A stretch of 64,000 nucleotides of DNA from Planctomycetota bacterium (lineage in GTDB: Bacteria; Planctomycetota; UBA1135; UBA2386), in NCBI GenBank assembly GCA_020638695.1, contig JACKIB010000018.1, positions 1 through 64,000 on the forward strand. Reading direction: 5' to 3'. The position numbers were made by a program, and so were the translations under genes. The notes below the pieces were generated by a model that searched no databases, was not told the DNA's origin, and saw nothing but the letters and a program-made list of their open reading frames with translations. Below are positions 35,778 through 44,072 of the stretch, piece after piece. Each line of letters starts with the position of its first letter. The first letter of the stretch is position 1.

Positions 35778-37205
35778 ATGACCTACGACGTCACCATCCT
35801 CGGAGCTGGCCCCGCCGGCTACGTCTGTGCGATCCGCTGCGCTCAGCTCGGCCTGAAGACCGTGGTGGTCGAGCGGGACCGCCTCGGCGGCGTGTGCCTC
35901 AACGTCGGCTGCATTCCCAGCAAGGCGTTGATCGCCGCCGGCTCACTGCTGAAGAAGATCCGCCACGCCGAGGTGATGGGCATCACCGCCAAGCAGGTCG
36001 ACCTGGACGTCGGCAAGCTGGTCGCCTGGAAGGAGGGGATCGTCGGCAAGCTGACCGGCGGAGTCGGCGGCCTGCTGAAGAACCACAAGGTCGACACCGT
36101 CATGGGCGAGGCGAAGGTCACTGCCCCCGGCAAGGTCGTGGTCGCCGGCAAGGACGGCAAGAAGACCACGCTCGACAGCAAGCACATCGTGGTGGCGACC
36201 GGCTCGACTCCGATCGAGATCCCCGGGTTCGCGTTCGACGGCAAGCATGTGTGGTCGTCGACCGAGGCGTTGGCTCCGCCCGCGGTGCCCAAACGGATGC
36301 TGATCATCGGCGGCGGCTATATCGGTCTGGAGCTCGGACTCGTCTACCACAACCTCGGCACCGAGATCCGGGTGGTCGAGTTCATGGACCGCGTGCTGCC
36401 CGGGATGGAAGCCGAGCTGTCGAACGAGATGGGTCGGTCGCTGAAGAAGCGCAAGATCCCGGTGCACCTCGAGGCGCGCGCCAAGTCCTTCAAGCAGGTC
36501 AAGGGCGGGCTCGAAGTCACGGTGGAAATCGGCGGCAAGGACACGACCTTCGAGTGCGACGTGATCCTCAGCACGGTCGGCCGCCGGCCGAACGGCGCCG
36601 GGCTCGGCCTCGAGGCGCTGGGTGTCACGATCGAGAAGGGTTTCATCCGCGTCGACGCGCAGCGCCGCAGCAGCGTCCCCGGCATCTGGGCGATCGGCGA
36701 CTGCGCCGGACAGCCCATGCTGGCACACAAGGGCAGCCACGAGGGCTTGGTCGCCGCCGCGGCGATCGCCGGCGACAAGGGTGCGGCGTTCGACCCCGCG
36801 GCGATTCCGGCGGTGATCTTCACCGACCCGGAGATCGCCAGCGTCGGTCTGTCGGCCGAAGAAGCCAAGGCTGCGGGCTTCGACCCGGTCGAAGGCAAGT
36901 TCCCGTTCGCCGCCTCCGGCCGGGCGATGTCGCTCAACGAGACCGAGGGCTGGTGCAAGGTGGTGTCCGATCGCGCCACCGACAAGGTGCTGGGCGTGCA
37001 CATGATCGGCCCCGAGGTCACCGAGCTGATCGCCGAGGCCACGCTGGCGATCGAGGCCGGACTGACCACTGCGGACATTGCGGCGACCATCCATGCCCAC
37101 CCGACGCTGCCCGAGGCGGTGATGGAAGCCGCCGAAGCCGTGCACGGAATGGCGGTGCACATCTTCCAGAAGCCGACTTCCAAGCACCCGGTCGGCGCCA
37201 AATAG
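35778..37205 (+). CDS. lpdA: Dihydrolipoamide dehydrogenase (E3)
   Basis: 475 residues. FAD loop ILGAGPAGYVCAIRC, redox disulphide GGVCLNVGCIPSK, NAD loop IIGGGYIGLELG, and the C-terminal HAHPTLPEA with the active-site His of the partner subunit. It reoxidises the lipoyl arm of E2. It starts four bases after the second E1alpha stop. Confidence 0.97.
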   Translation: MTYDVTILGAGPAGYVCAIRCAQLGLKTVVVERDRLGGVCLNVGCIPSKALIAAGSLLKKIRHAEVMGITAKQVDLDVGKLVAWKEGIVGKLTGGVGGLLKNHKVDTVMGEAKVTAPGKVVVAGKDGKKTTLDSKHIVVATGSTPIEIPGFAFDGKHVWSSTEALAPPAVPKRMLIIGGGYIGLELGLVYHNLGTEIRVVEFMDRVLPGMEAELSNEMGRSLKKRKIPVHLEARAKSFKQVKGGLEVTVEIGGKDTTFECDVILSTVGRRPNGAGLGLEALGVTIEKGFIRVDAQRRSSVPGIWAIGDCAGQPMLAHKGSHEGLVAAAAIAGDKGAAFDPAAIPAVIFTDPEIASVGLSAEEAKAAGFDPVEGKFPFAASGRAMSLNETEGWCKVVSDRATDKVLGVHMIGPEVTELIAEATLAIEAGLTTADIAATIHAHPTLPEAVMEAAEAVHGMAVHIFQKPTSKHPVGAK

Positions 37206-37300
37206 CCTGCAGAACCGGACGACACGCCGGTTCGAGGGATTCCACGGGCTTCCTGAAAGCACGGGTCGGCGCCCCCTGGGCGGCCCGAACCGCGACCCTC

Positions 37301-37765
37301 ATGAGCAACAACCAAACTCCTTCACTCGGCCGACGGATGCTCCCGCTGGCCGCCCTCGGCCTGGCGGTAGGCGCGGTCCGCTACGCACTCGAGTTCGTCG
37401 CGCCACAGCACTCGATGTGGTTCGGCGTCTACTACGTGATGGCCGCCGCCTATGTGGTCGTCGGCATCACCGACGCCTGGGGGCCGATTCGCTGGCCCGC
37501 GATGGCCGGCACCATGATCTGCCTCGCGTTCACGGTGTGGGGGGTATGGAACACCGTGGCCTACACCACCGGGCAGTTCCTCGGCTGGGAACACGGCCGC
37601 TTCGAACCCAACGTGCGCGCGGCACCGGTGGCCGACACGACGCTGGCCAAGATCGGTTGGGGCGTCGCTCAGGGGTTCCTGACGAGCGTCGCCGCCAGCA
37701 TTGCCAGCATCCTGGTCGGCACCGTGTTCATCTGGCTGCCCGGCCGACTGCGCCCGCGCGCCTGA
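37301..37765 (+). CDS. Small integral membrane protein, unknown
   Basis: 154 residues with four likely membrane helices (around 12-32, 40-60, 65-85 and 120-145). No family is recognised. The start is the ATG at 37301, 95 bases after lpdA, so it may be the last gene of the operon or separately expressed. A short AACCGG/CCGGTT inverted repeat lies in the gap. Confidence 0.7.
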   Translation: MSNNQTPSLGRRMLPLAALGLAVGAVRYALEFVAPQHSMWFGVYYVMAAAYVVVGITDAWGPIRWPAMAGTMICLAFTVWGVWNTVAYTTGQFLGWEHGRFEPNVRAAPVADTTLAKIGWGVAQGFLTSVAASIASILVGTVFIWLPGRLRPRA

Positions 37766-37805
37766 CTCGCCGGGGGCCGCCGGTGTCGCCGATCGCCTGG
37801 CCGGC

Positions 37806-38588
37806 TCAGGTCAGACCGGAGTCGTTGTGCGAATGCGTGAACCCGCGCCGGCGCTCTTCCGCCACCGTCGCCGCGCTGCGGAACGCGATCACGTAGGCGC
37901 GCCGCCAGCGGTCGCTGGTGTTGCCGCCGCTACCGTGCAGCACCCGCTCGGAGTGCACCGTGGCGTCACCGCGCGCGATCTCGGCAAGGCGCACCCGATC
38001 GACCTTCTCGTCGACTTCGGTGACCAGCGTGTGCGATACGCTTCGGTCGCCGTGCAGCGGGTGGTGCGGGCGCAGCGAAGCCTCACGGTGCGATCCCGGC
38101 ACGAACCGCATGCAGCCGTTCGCCTCGGTCGCGTCGTCGAGCGCCAGCCAGATGGTCGCGGTGCGGGTGTCCGGCGTGTCGGGCCAGTAGGCCATGTCCT
38201 GGTGCCAAGCGAACACCGCGTCCGGCTTGTGCGGCCGCTTGGCGAGCAGCTGGTCGTAGTCGAGAACCATGTCCGGCCCGCACAGCTGCGCGGCGATCGA
38301 CGCGGCGCGCTGTTCCAGCACGCTGCCCTGCAGCGCCGGGCAGTAGCGACGCGGCAGCATCACGTTGATGATCGAGTAGTCCTCCGGATCGCGGCCGTAG
38401 TCGCCGGACATGTCGCAGTAGTCCTTCCCCGGCACTTCGATCTCACCCCGGATCAACCGCTGGTAGTCCGGCTCGATCGTCTGCAGCTCCGCCGCGGACA
38501 GCACCCCCCGCAAGTGCACGTAGCCGTCGCGACGGAAGGCCTCGATCTGCTCGGGGGTCAGGGGATAGGCACCGGACGGAGCGCTCAT
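37806..38588 (-). CDS. Phytanoyl-CoA dioxygenase (PhyH) family oxygenase
   Basis: 260 residues. The Fe(II) ligands are in FAWHQDMAYW and the distal SERVLHGSGGNTS. An Arg follows in RRAYVIAF. RFVPGSHREA is the family hallmark. The residue pattern around CDMSGDYGRDPEDYSI is unlike the first PhyH protein at 18949, so the two are separate specialists. The start is the ATG at 38588; the upstream open frame is non-homologous. It converges with the membrane protein gene. Confidence 0.9.
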   Translation of the reverse strand: MSAPSGAYPLTPEQIEAFRRDGYVHLRGVLSAAELQTIEPDYQRLIRGEIEVPGKDYCDMSGDYGRDPEDYSIINVMLPRRYCPALQGSVLEQRAASIAAQLCGPDMVLDYDQLLAKRPHKPDAVFAWHQDMAYWPDTPDTRTATIWLALDDATEANGCMRFVPGSHREASLRPHHPLHGDRSVSHTLVTEVDEKVDRVRLAEIARGDATVHSERVLHGSGGNTSDRWRRAYVIAFRSAATVAEERRRGFTHSHNDSGLT

Positions 38589-38788
38589 GGCCGTGGATCG
38601 TAGCTCGGACGACTCGCGCGCAGCGCCGTGAGGTGATTCCCCGGGGTCGCCGCGCGCGCGGCGCCCACCTGCTGCACGCCGGATGCCGGATGCGCCCCCG
38701 GGAGCGGGTCCCGTCCCTGGCGGACCCATCCGCGCACCCCTCCATCCGTGCCAGCGACCGGCCTGCCCGAGTCCGTGCTCGCGCGCGT

Positions 38789-38817
38789 TTGGCAGCCCTA
38801 CGGGGTGGGCCTATACT
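38789..38817 (+). promoter_or_regulatory. Sigma-70-type promoter of the polysaccharide export operon
   Basis: TTGGCA (38789-38794), a 17-base spacer and TATACT (38812-38817). Initiation would fall near 38824, leaving a leader of about 25 bases before the ATG at 38849. It is the clearest promoter in the window because TA-rich boxes stand out in this GC-rich DNA. Confidence 0.7.
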
Positions 38818-38848
38818 CCCCCGCGGATCACCCACAGTGATCCGCAAC

Positions 38849-39904
38849 ATGATCCTGTTCGACCAGTTCAGCCGCTACGCCGGCTGCGCCGCGGCACTCG
38901 AGGGGTCGCTCGCGGCCGATGCGCGGGTGATCGATGTCGGCTGTGGCCCGCTCCGTCTGCTCGGGCGCTTCCTCCCCGGCCGCACGGTGACCTACCTCGA
39001 TCCGCTGCTCGGGGCCGACCAGGGGGACGACGTTCTCGCCGGCACGATCGATCGGATCCGCGGTGGCGAGCGGCGCTGGAACTGGGCCTTGGCAGTCGAC
39101 ACGTTGGAACACGTGCCCGAGCCACAGCGCGACGCGTTTGTCGACGCGATGCTCGAGGTAGCGAGCGACGGAATCGTGTTGGCCGGTCCGTTCGCCGAGG
39201 ACTCTGCCGCGGTCGCGGTCGACGCACGGGTGAACGAGATCTACCGCGCCAAGACGGGTGCGGACTACCCGTGGCTCGAAGAACACATCACGTTCGGCCT
39301 GCCGAGCATCGAGCGCGTGCGGGGGCGACTCGAGGCTGCCGGGCTGCACACCATCACCGTCGGCAACGGACACGCACCCTGGCTCGAAGCGCTTCTGCCG
39401 GCAGTGATCTGCTACTTGGATCGCTCGGAACACCTCGGTCTGCTGGAGGGGATCAGCGCCGAGTTCAACGCCCTCCTGCATCGCTTCGACCACTTCGAGC
39501 CGGTGTACCGGCGGATCCTGGTGGCCCGGCGCGGCTGCGCGCCGCGCCGACCGGAACTGCTCGCCGACACCGAGGAGGCACGTGCCGCGGCTGCCGGGGC
39601 GTGGTCCGCATTCTGGGCGCAGTTCCTCGCGGCGATCAGCCACCACGCGGACGCTCTGCGCGACACACTGAATCAGTCGATCGTGACCAACGCGCAACTC
39701 AACAACCAAGTGCTCACCGTGAACGAGCACAACCTCGATCTCCAGGCGCGACTCGAACGGCAGCGCGCCGATCTCGACGAGGCGTACCGCGAGATCGAGA
39801 GCTTGCGTGCATCGCTTTCGTGGCGCATCACCGCCGGCTTGCGCGCTTTGGGCCGCATGACGCACCCGACCGAGGCCCCACCGACGAGGGGCGATACGCG
39901 GTGA
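38849..39904 (+). CDS. SAM-dependent methyltransferase with C-terminal coiled coil
   Basis: 351 residues. The class I methyltransferase motif I is VIDVGCGPLRLLG near residue 30, and ALAVDTLEHVPEP follows as motif IV region. A coiled coil covers ~280-330 and ends in SWRITAGLRALGRM, a tail often seen on polysaccharide-modifying enzymes. It probably caps or modifies the chain exported by the ABC transporter encoded next. The ATG at 38849 fits the promoter; a GTG at 38837 is the alternative. The stop overlaps the permease start (GTGA). Confidence 0.85.
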   Translation: MILFDQFSRYAGCAAALEGSLAADARVIDVGCGPLRLLGRFLPGRTVTYLDPLLGADQGDDVLAGTIDRIRGGERRWNWALAVDTLEHVPEPQRDAFVDAMLEVASDGIVLAGPFAEDSAAVAVDARVNEIYRAKTGADYPWLEEHITFGLPSIERVRGRLEAAGLHTITVGNGHAPWLEALLPAVICYLDRSEHLGLLEGISAEFNALLHRFDHFEPVYRRILVARRGCAPRRPELLADTEEARAAAAGAWSAFWAQFLAAISHHADALRDTLNQSIVTNAQLNNQVLTVNEHNLDLQARLERQRADLDEAYREIESLRASLSWRITAGLRALGRMTHPTEAPPTRGDTR

Positions 39905-40770
39905 GCCGAGCCGCGCTGGCCTGCCCCTCCACCACCCGCATGACGGCTTGGCGAGTGTGCTTGAACCCGCTGCGCACCGCGGCGGAGCTGTGGCGCCGCC
40001 GCGAGGTCATCGTCCAGCTCAGTCGCTCGGAGATCGATCTGACCTACCGCGGGTCGCTGCTCGGCGTCTCTTGGATGGCGATCCAGCCGCTCGTGTTGCT
40101 GGCGGTGTACGCGACCGTGTTCCTCGGCCTGTGGCCACCTGCCAGGGGCTCCGACGACGACCACGTGAAGTTCGTGCTCGGCATGTTCTGCGGCATCGTC
40201 GTCTACACGCTGTTCTCCGACGTCGTAACCCGCGCGCCGATGCTCGTGCTCGGCAACCCGAGCTACGTGAAGCGCATCGTGTTCCCGCTGGAGGTCCTGC
40301 CGGTCAGCACGCTGAGCGCCGCACTGCTCAACCTCGGGGTCGGGTTGCTGATTCTGCTGGGGGGCGTGCTGCTGCTGACCGACGGCCTGTCGCCGGCGAT
40401 GCTGCTGCTGCCGATCTGCCTGCTCCCGCTGGTGCTGTTCACCCTCGGCCTGTCGTGGTTCCTCGCCTCGCTCGGGGTGTTCGTCCGGGACGTCCAACAG
40501 GCGGTGCGCGCCGTCATGTTGCCGCTGTTCTTCATCTCACCGATCTTCTGGACGCTGAACGGTGCACTGGCGATCGCACCCGAACACCACATGTGGACGC
40601 GCCTCAACCCGCTGACCACCATCATCGAGAGCTTCCGCAGGGTGCTGATCTACCGGCTGCCGCCGGATTGGCTGCCGTTCGCCACCGTCACGCTGCTGTC
40701 GCTGCTGGTGTTCATCTGCGGATACGCCTGGTTCATGAAGACCCGACACGGCTTCGCCGACGTGCTGTGA
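39901..40770 (+). CDS. wzm: Polysaccharide ABC exporter permease (Wzm-like)
   Basis: 289 residues, ABC2-type membrane protein with six helices. The N-terminal amphipathic part is followed by the family motif LTYRGSLLGVSWMAIQPL, and FISPIFW lies near the fifth helix. It forms the channel for an undecaprenyl-linked glycan. The GTG at 39901 overlaps the methyltransferase stop; the ATG at 39940 is possible. Confidence 0.92.
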   Translation: MSRAALACPSTTRMTAWRVCLNPLRTAAELWRRREVIVQLSRSEIDLTYRGSLLGVSWMAIQPLVLLAVYATVFLGLWPPARGSDDDHVKFVLGMFCGIVVYTLFSDVVTRAPMLVLGNPSYVKRIVFPLEVLPVSTLSAALLNLGVGLLILLGGVLLLTDGLSPAMLLLPICLLPLVLFTLGLSWFLASLGVFVRDVQQAVRAVMLPLFFISPIFWTLNGALAIAPEHHMWTRLNPLTTIIESFRRVLIYRLPPDWLPFATVTLLSLLVFICGYAWFMKTRHGFADVL

Positions 40771-40771
40771 G

Positions 40772-42070
40772 ATGAGCCGCGACGAGCTGGCGATCCGCGC
40801 CGTCAACCTGGGCAAGTGCTACCACATCTACGCCCACCCGACCGACCGCCTGAAGCAGTTCCTGTTCGGCCGGCGCCGCACCTACTACCGCGAGTTCTGG
40901 GCCAACCGCGGCATCGACTTGGAGCTGTACCGCGGCCAGACCTGCGGGATCGTCGGCGCCAACGGCGCGGGCAAGACCACCTTGCTGCAGATGCTCGCCG
41001 GCACCCTGCAGCCGACCGAGGGCGAACTCGAGTGCCGCGGGCGCATCACTTCGTTGCTGGAGCTCGGCAGCGGCTTCAACGCAGAGCTGACCGGCCGCGA
41101 GAACGTGTTCCTCAACGGCGCGGTGCTCGGGGTGCCACGCTCCGAAATGGAGGCCAGGTTCGAGGCGATCCAGCGCTTCGCCGACATCGGTGACTTCCTC
41201 GACCAACCGGTCAAGACCTACTCGTCCGGCATGTTCGTGCGCCTGGCGTTTTCGGTCCTGGCCAACCTGGAACCGGACATCTTCATCGTCGACGAGGCGC
41301 TGGCGGTCGGCGACGCGTACTTCCGCCACCGCTGCATGCACCGCTTCCACGAGCTGCAGGAACGTGGCACCACGATCCTGTTCGTGTCCCACGACGCGGT
41401 ATCGATGAAGCGGCTGTGCGACCACGTCGTGTGGTTGGAGCACGGCACCCTGCGTCAGGCCGGATCGCCACAGACGGTGGTCGAGTCGTACTTGAAGGCC
41501 TTGTTCCAGCAAGAAGTCCAAGCGCCGACGCAGCCCGAGCCCTCGACGACGGGCGAGTCCGAAACGCCGCTACGCTTCGACCAGCGCTCGGGTGACGGCA
41601 GCATGGAGCTACTCGGCGCCAGCCTGCTCGACGAGAACGGCGCGGTGCTGTCGAGCACCGACCACGACCGGGACGTTTCACTGCGGCTGCGGATCGTCGA
41701 CCGCGGGCGGCCGGCGGGCACGCCTTGGCTCGCCGGCTACATCCTGCGCAACAGCAAGGGCGAGGATCTGGCCAGCAGCAACTCGCGGATCGAAGGCGCC
41801 GACCTGGGCGCGCTCGGCCAAGGCGAAGAAGCGCTGGTGAGCATCCACGTGCGGATCCCCCGCCTAGCGGAGGGCAGCTACTCGTTCAGCCCGTCGATCG
41901 CCTACGACGACGGGACCAAGCTGGTGGTCGCCGATCAGCTCGACAACGCGCTGGTGTTCGAGATCAGCGCACGCCGGGACGTGTATTGCATCCTGTCGCT
42001 GGAGACCTCGTACGCGCGGGTGCGCGCCGAGCCGATCGCGCGCGGAGTGTCGGACGCGTCGCGCGGTTGA
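40772..42070 (+). CDS. wzt: Polysaccharide ABC exporter ATPase with Wzt-like C-terminal domain
   Basis: 432 residues. Walker A GANGAGKTT (~63-71), signature TYSSGMFVRLAF, Walker B IFIVDEALAVGD and the switch His in VSHDAVS. Residues ~260-430 form an added beta-sandwich like the Wzt C-terminal domain, which recognises the capped end of the glycan. This fits the methyltransferase two genes upstream. It starts two bases after the permease stop. Confidence 0.94.
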   Translation: MSRDELAIRAVNLGKCYHIYAHPTDRLKQFLFGRRRTYYREFWANRGIDLELYRGQTCGIVGANGAGKTTLLQMLAGTLQPTEGELECRGRITSLLELGSGFNAELTGRENVFLNGAVLGVPRSEMEARFEAIQRFADIGDFLDQPVKTYSSGMFVRLAFSVLANLEPDIFIVDEALAVGDAYFRHRCMHRFHELQERGTTILFVSHDAVSMKRLCDHVVWLEHGTLRQAGSPQTVVESYLKALFQQEVQAPTQPEPSTTGESETPLRFDQRSGDGSMELLGASLLDENGAVLSSTDHDRDVSLRLRIVDRGRPAGTPWLAGYILRNSKGEDLASSNSRIEGADLGALGQGEEALVSIHVRIPRLAEGSYSFSPSIAYDDGTKLVVADQLDNALVFEISARRDVYCILSLETSYARVRAEPIARGVSDASRG

Positions 42071-42099
42071 CCGGGCATCGCCGTGCGGCAATGCCCGGT
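42070..42099. terminator. Bidirectional hairpin between convergent genes
   Basis: ACCGGGCATCGCC-GTGC-GGCAATGCCCGGT pairs over 13 positions with one wobble, between the stops of the ATPase and peroxiredoxin genes. No T-run follows. Confidence 0.6.
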
Positions 42100-42108
42100 C
42101 GGTGTCGG

Positions 42109-42708
42109 CTACAGCTTCTTGGCGTTCTCGGCCAGGTAGGCGGCGACGCCCTTGGCGTCGGCCTTCATGCCGGCCTTGCCCTTGTTCCAGTTCGCCGGGC
42201 AGACCTCTCCGTTCTGCTCGTGGAACTGCAGCGCGTCGACCATGCGCAGCGCTTCGGCAACGTTGCGGCCCAGCGGCAGGTCGTTGACGATCTGGTGGCG
42301 AACCAGTCCCGTCTTGTCGATCAGGAACAGCCCGCGGTAGGCGACCGCGCCGTCACCGGTCAGCACGTCGTAGTCACGGGCGATGGACTTGGTCAGGTCC
42401 GCCACCAGCGGGTAGCCGATCTTCCCGATCCCGCCCTGCTCGACCGCGGTGTTGCGCCAAGCGGCGTGGGTGAAGTGCGAGTCGACCGAGACCCCGATCA
42501 CTTCGCAGTTCCGCTCCTTGAACTCCGCCAGGTGGTTGTCGAAGGCGATGATCTCGGACGGGCACACGAAGGTGAAGTCCAGCGGGTAGAAGTAGAGGAC
42601 GACGTACTTGCCGCGGAAATCGGCGAGGCTCTTCTCCGCGAAAGTGTTGTCCGGCATCACGAACTGCGCCTTGAAATCAGGCGCCTGCTTGCCGACGAGG
42701 ACTGCCAT
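42109..42708 (-). CDS. Typical 2-Cys peroxiredoxin (AhpC/Prx1 type)
   Basis: 199 residues. The peroxidatic Cys49 is in DFTFVCPSE and the resolving Cys in GEVCPANW near residue 169. It reduces hydrogen peroxide and organic peroxides in the cytosol. Length and motifs match the Prx1/AhpC group. AGGAG-like bases (GGAGAACCTCC) lie just before the ATG at 42708. No reductase partner gene is adjacent. Confidence 0.95.
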   Translation of the reverse strand: MAVLVGKQAPDFKAQFVMPDNTFAEKSLADFRGKYVVLYFYPLDFTFVCPSEIIAFDNHLAEFKERNCEVIGVSVDSHFTHAAWRNTAVEQGGIGKIGYPLVADLTKSIARDYDVLTGDGAVAYRGLFLIDKTGLVRHQIVNDLPLGRNVAEALRMVDALQFHEQNGEVCPANWNKGKAGMKADAKGVAAYLAENAKKL

Positions 42709-42874
42709 GGAGGTTCTCCTTGGGGGTTTCTATGGGTTGGGGAAGTTCCGGTCGGGTGGCGGCGCAGTTCGAGCGCGTACACCCGGGATGGGTTCGGCCG
42801 CGTGCAGCCAGGCTACCGCTACCAATGGCGAAGCGACGCACAGGCCACCGCGTCGCGCGTGGACCGATGGCGCA

Positions 42875-43042
42875 CTAGGAGTCTGCGCCACGGAAAGGCG
42901 ATTCAGGAGGTGCGTGGATTTCGGCAGAGGTCGACGCCCGAGAACGCAACCGAGTTGGTGGATTCGGCGAGGCTTTCGGGGAGTGACGGGTGCTGGAAGG
43001 CGCGGATCTCATGGATTGTCATCCCGCGGCGCAGACTCCTAG
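42875..43042. repeat. CTAG-bounded mini-element, family D (complete, first of tandem pair)
   Basis: 168 bp from CTAGGAGTCTGCGCCACGGA to GCGGCGCAGACTCCTAG. The ends are inverted repeats of about 16-20 bases. The right CTAG (43039-43042) is shared with the next copy. The region 42709-42874 before it holds nothing recognisable. Confidence 0.88.
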
Positions 43043-43206
43043 GAGTCTGCGCCACAGAAGGGCGACTCAGGAGGTGCGTGGATTTCGGCGCAGGTCGCCG
43101 GCCGAAAACGCAGCCGAATTGGTGGATTCGGCGAGGCTTTCGGGTGGTGACGGGTGTTGGAAGGCGCGGATCTCAAGGGTTGTCATTCTGTGGCGCAGAC
43201 TCCTAG
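43039..43206. repeat. CTAG-bounded mini-element, family D (complete, second of tandem pair)
   Basis: 168 bp, the same length as the first copy but differing at a number of positions, so not a very recent duplication. The ends CTAGGAGTCTGCGCCACAGAA and TTCTGTGGCGCAGACTCCTAG are perfect inverted repeats. The right CTAG (43203-43206) is shared with the family B element. Confidence 0.88.
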
Positions 43207-43384
43207 CCCGGACGATTCATGACCGAGCTGCTGCGATCGCGCAAGTTCGCTACTGGCTTCGTCGAACGTCAGAACCTGCTCCTCGACGGGGAGGCACCCA
43301 GCCTCCGGGCAGAACCTGCCGTTCTCCTCGCCAGCAACAACCTTGCACGATCTCGCGACGCTGCTCATGAATGGTCCGGGCTAG
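43203..43384. repeat. CTAG-bounded mini-element, family B (copy 2, inverted)
   Basis: 182 bp, the reverse complement of the copy at 8335-8516 with only a few substitutions, including one inside each terminal repeat. It is joined to the family D element through the shared CTAG. Confidence 0.88.
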
Positions 43385-43416
43385 GCGCGCGGGATACGGT
43401 ACCGTCGCCGGTCCGG

Positions 43417-43932
43417 TCAGTAATCGTACTCGAAGTTGTCGCCGTCCGAATCGTCGCCCTCGAACGAGGGTCGCTGGCGACCGCGCGTGTTGCGCTTGCG
43501 GGCGAACTTGTCGTCGGCGGGACGCGGCGGATCCCAGTCGCGGTCGCGACCACCACCGCGCCGCGCATCGCGCGGCGGCGAGGAGCCGCCACCGCCCCGG
43601 TTTCCACCTCCGCCACCGCCGCCGCCGAAGCGCGGCGCCGATGAACGGGGTCCGCCACCGCCACCCGGGCGTCCGCCCTCGCGCGGCGGACGCTTCTCTT
43701 GCGCCTCGCTCACTCGAATCGTGCGACCGTCCAGCTGGGTCCCGTCGAGTACCATCGCACGCTTCGCACCATCTTCATCCGCGAAGGTGACGAAACCGAA
43801 GCCACGGGACCGGCCGGTCTCATTGTCGACGATGACCTTGGCCTCGGTCGGAGCGAACTCGGCGAACGCAGCTTTGAGCTGATCGTCGCCCGTTCCCCAG
43901 CTGAGGCCGCCTACGAAGAGTTTCTTGCTCAT
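43417..43932 (-). CDS. RRM-type RNA-binding protein with Gly/Arg-rich tail
   Basis: 171 residues. One RRM covers ~1-80, with RNP2 KLFVGGLSW and RNP1 RGFGFVTF. The tail is an RGG-like region (GGGGG runs and GRDRDWDPPRP), then a basic stretch (KFARKRNTRGRQR) and an acidic end (DDSDGDNFEYDY). Bacterial single-RRM proteins of this type bind RNA, often in cold response. The tail suggests additional RNA or protein contacts. The ATG at 43932 directly starts the RRM. Confidence 0.93.
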   Translation of the reverse strand: MSKKLFVGGLSWGTGDDQLKAAFAEFAPTEAKVIVDNETGRSRGFGFVTFADEDGAKRAMVLDGTQLDGRTIRVSEAQEKRPPREGGRPGGGGGPRSSAPRFGGGGGGGGNRGGGGSSPPRDARRGGGRDRDWDPPRPADDKFARKRNTRGRQRPSFEGDDSDGDNFEYDY

Positions 43933-44072
43933 GGGATCGAGGGGTGGGGGCGAAATCTAATCGACTCCGCAGCGCATGTCGACGTCCCGCGAGGGGGGTT
44001 GGCTACCGGACGGCGGGGGTCCAACCATGTCGCCGGGGGGGAATGTCCGGGGCCGATCACGGACGTCCGGGG

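Noticed and set aside
35894..37300. Plus-strand open frame across the lpdA region leading into the membrane protein
   Set aside because: Only the part from the ATG at 37301 looks like a protein; the rest is an out-of-frame shadow of lpdA.
42875..43384. Minus- and plus-strand open frames inside the mini-element array
   Set aside because: The translations repeat with the elements and have no protein-like features; the elements are non-coding.
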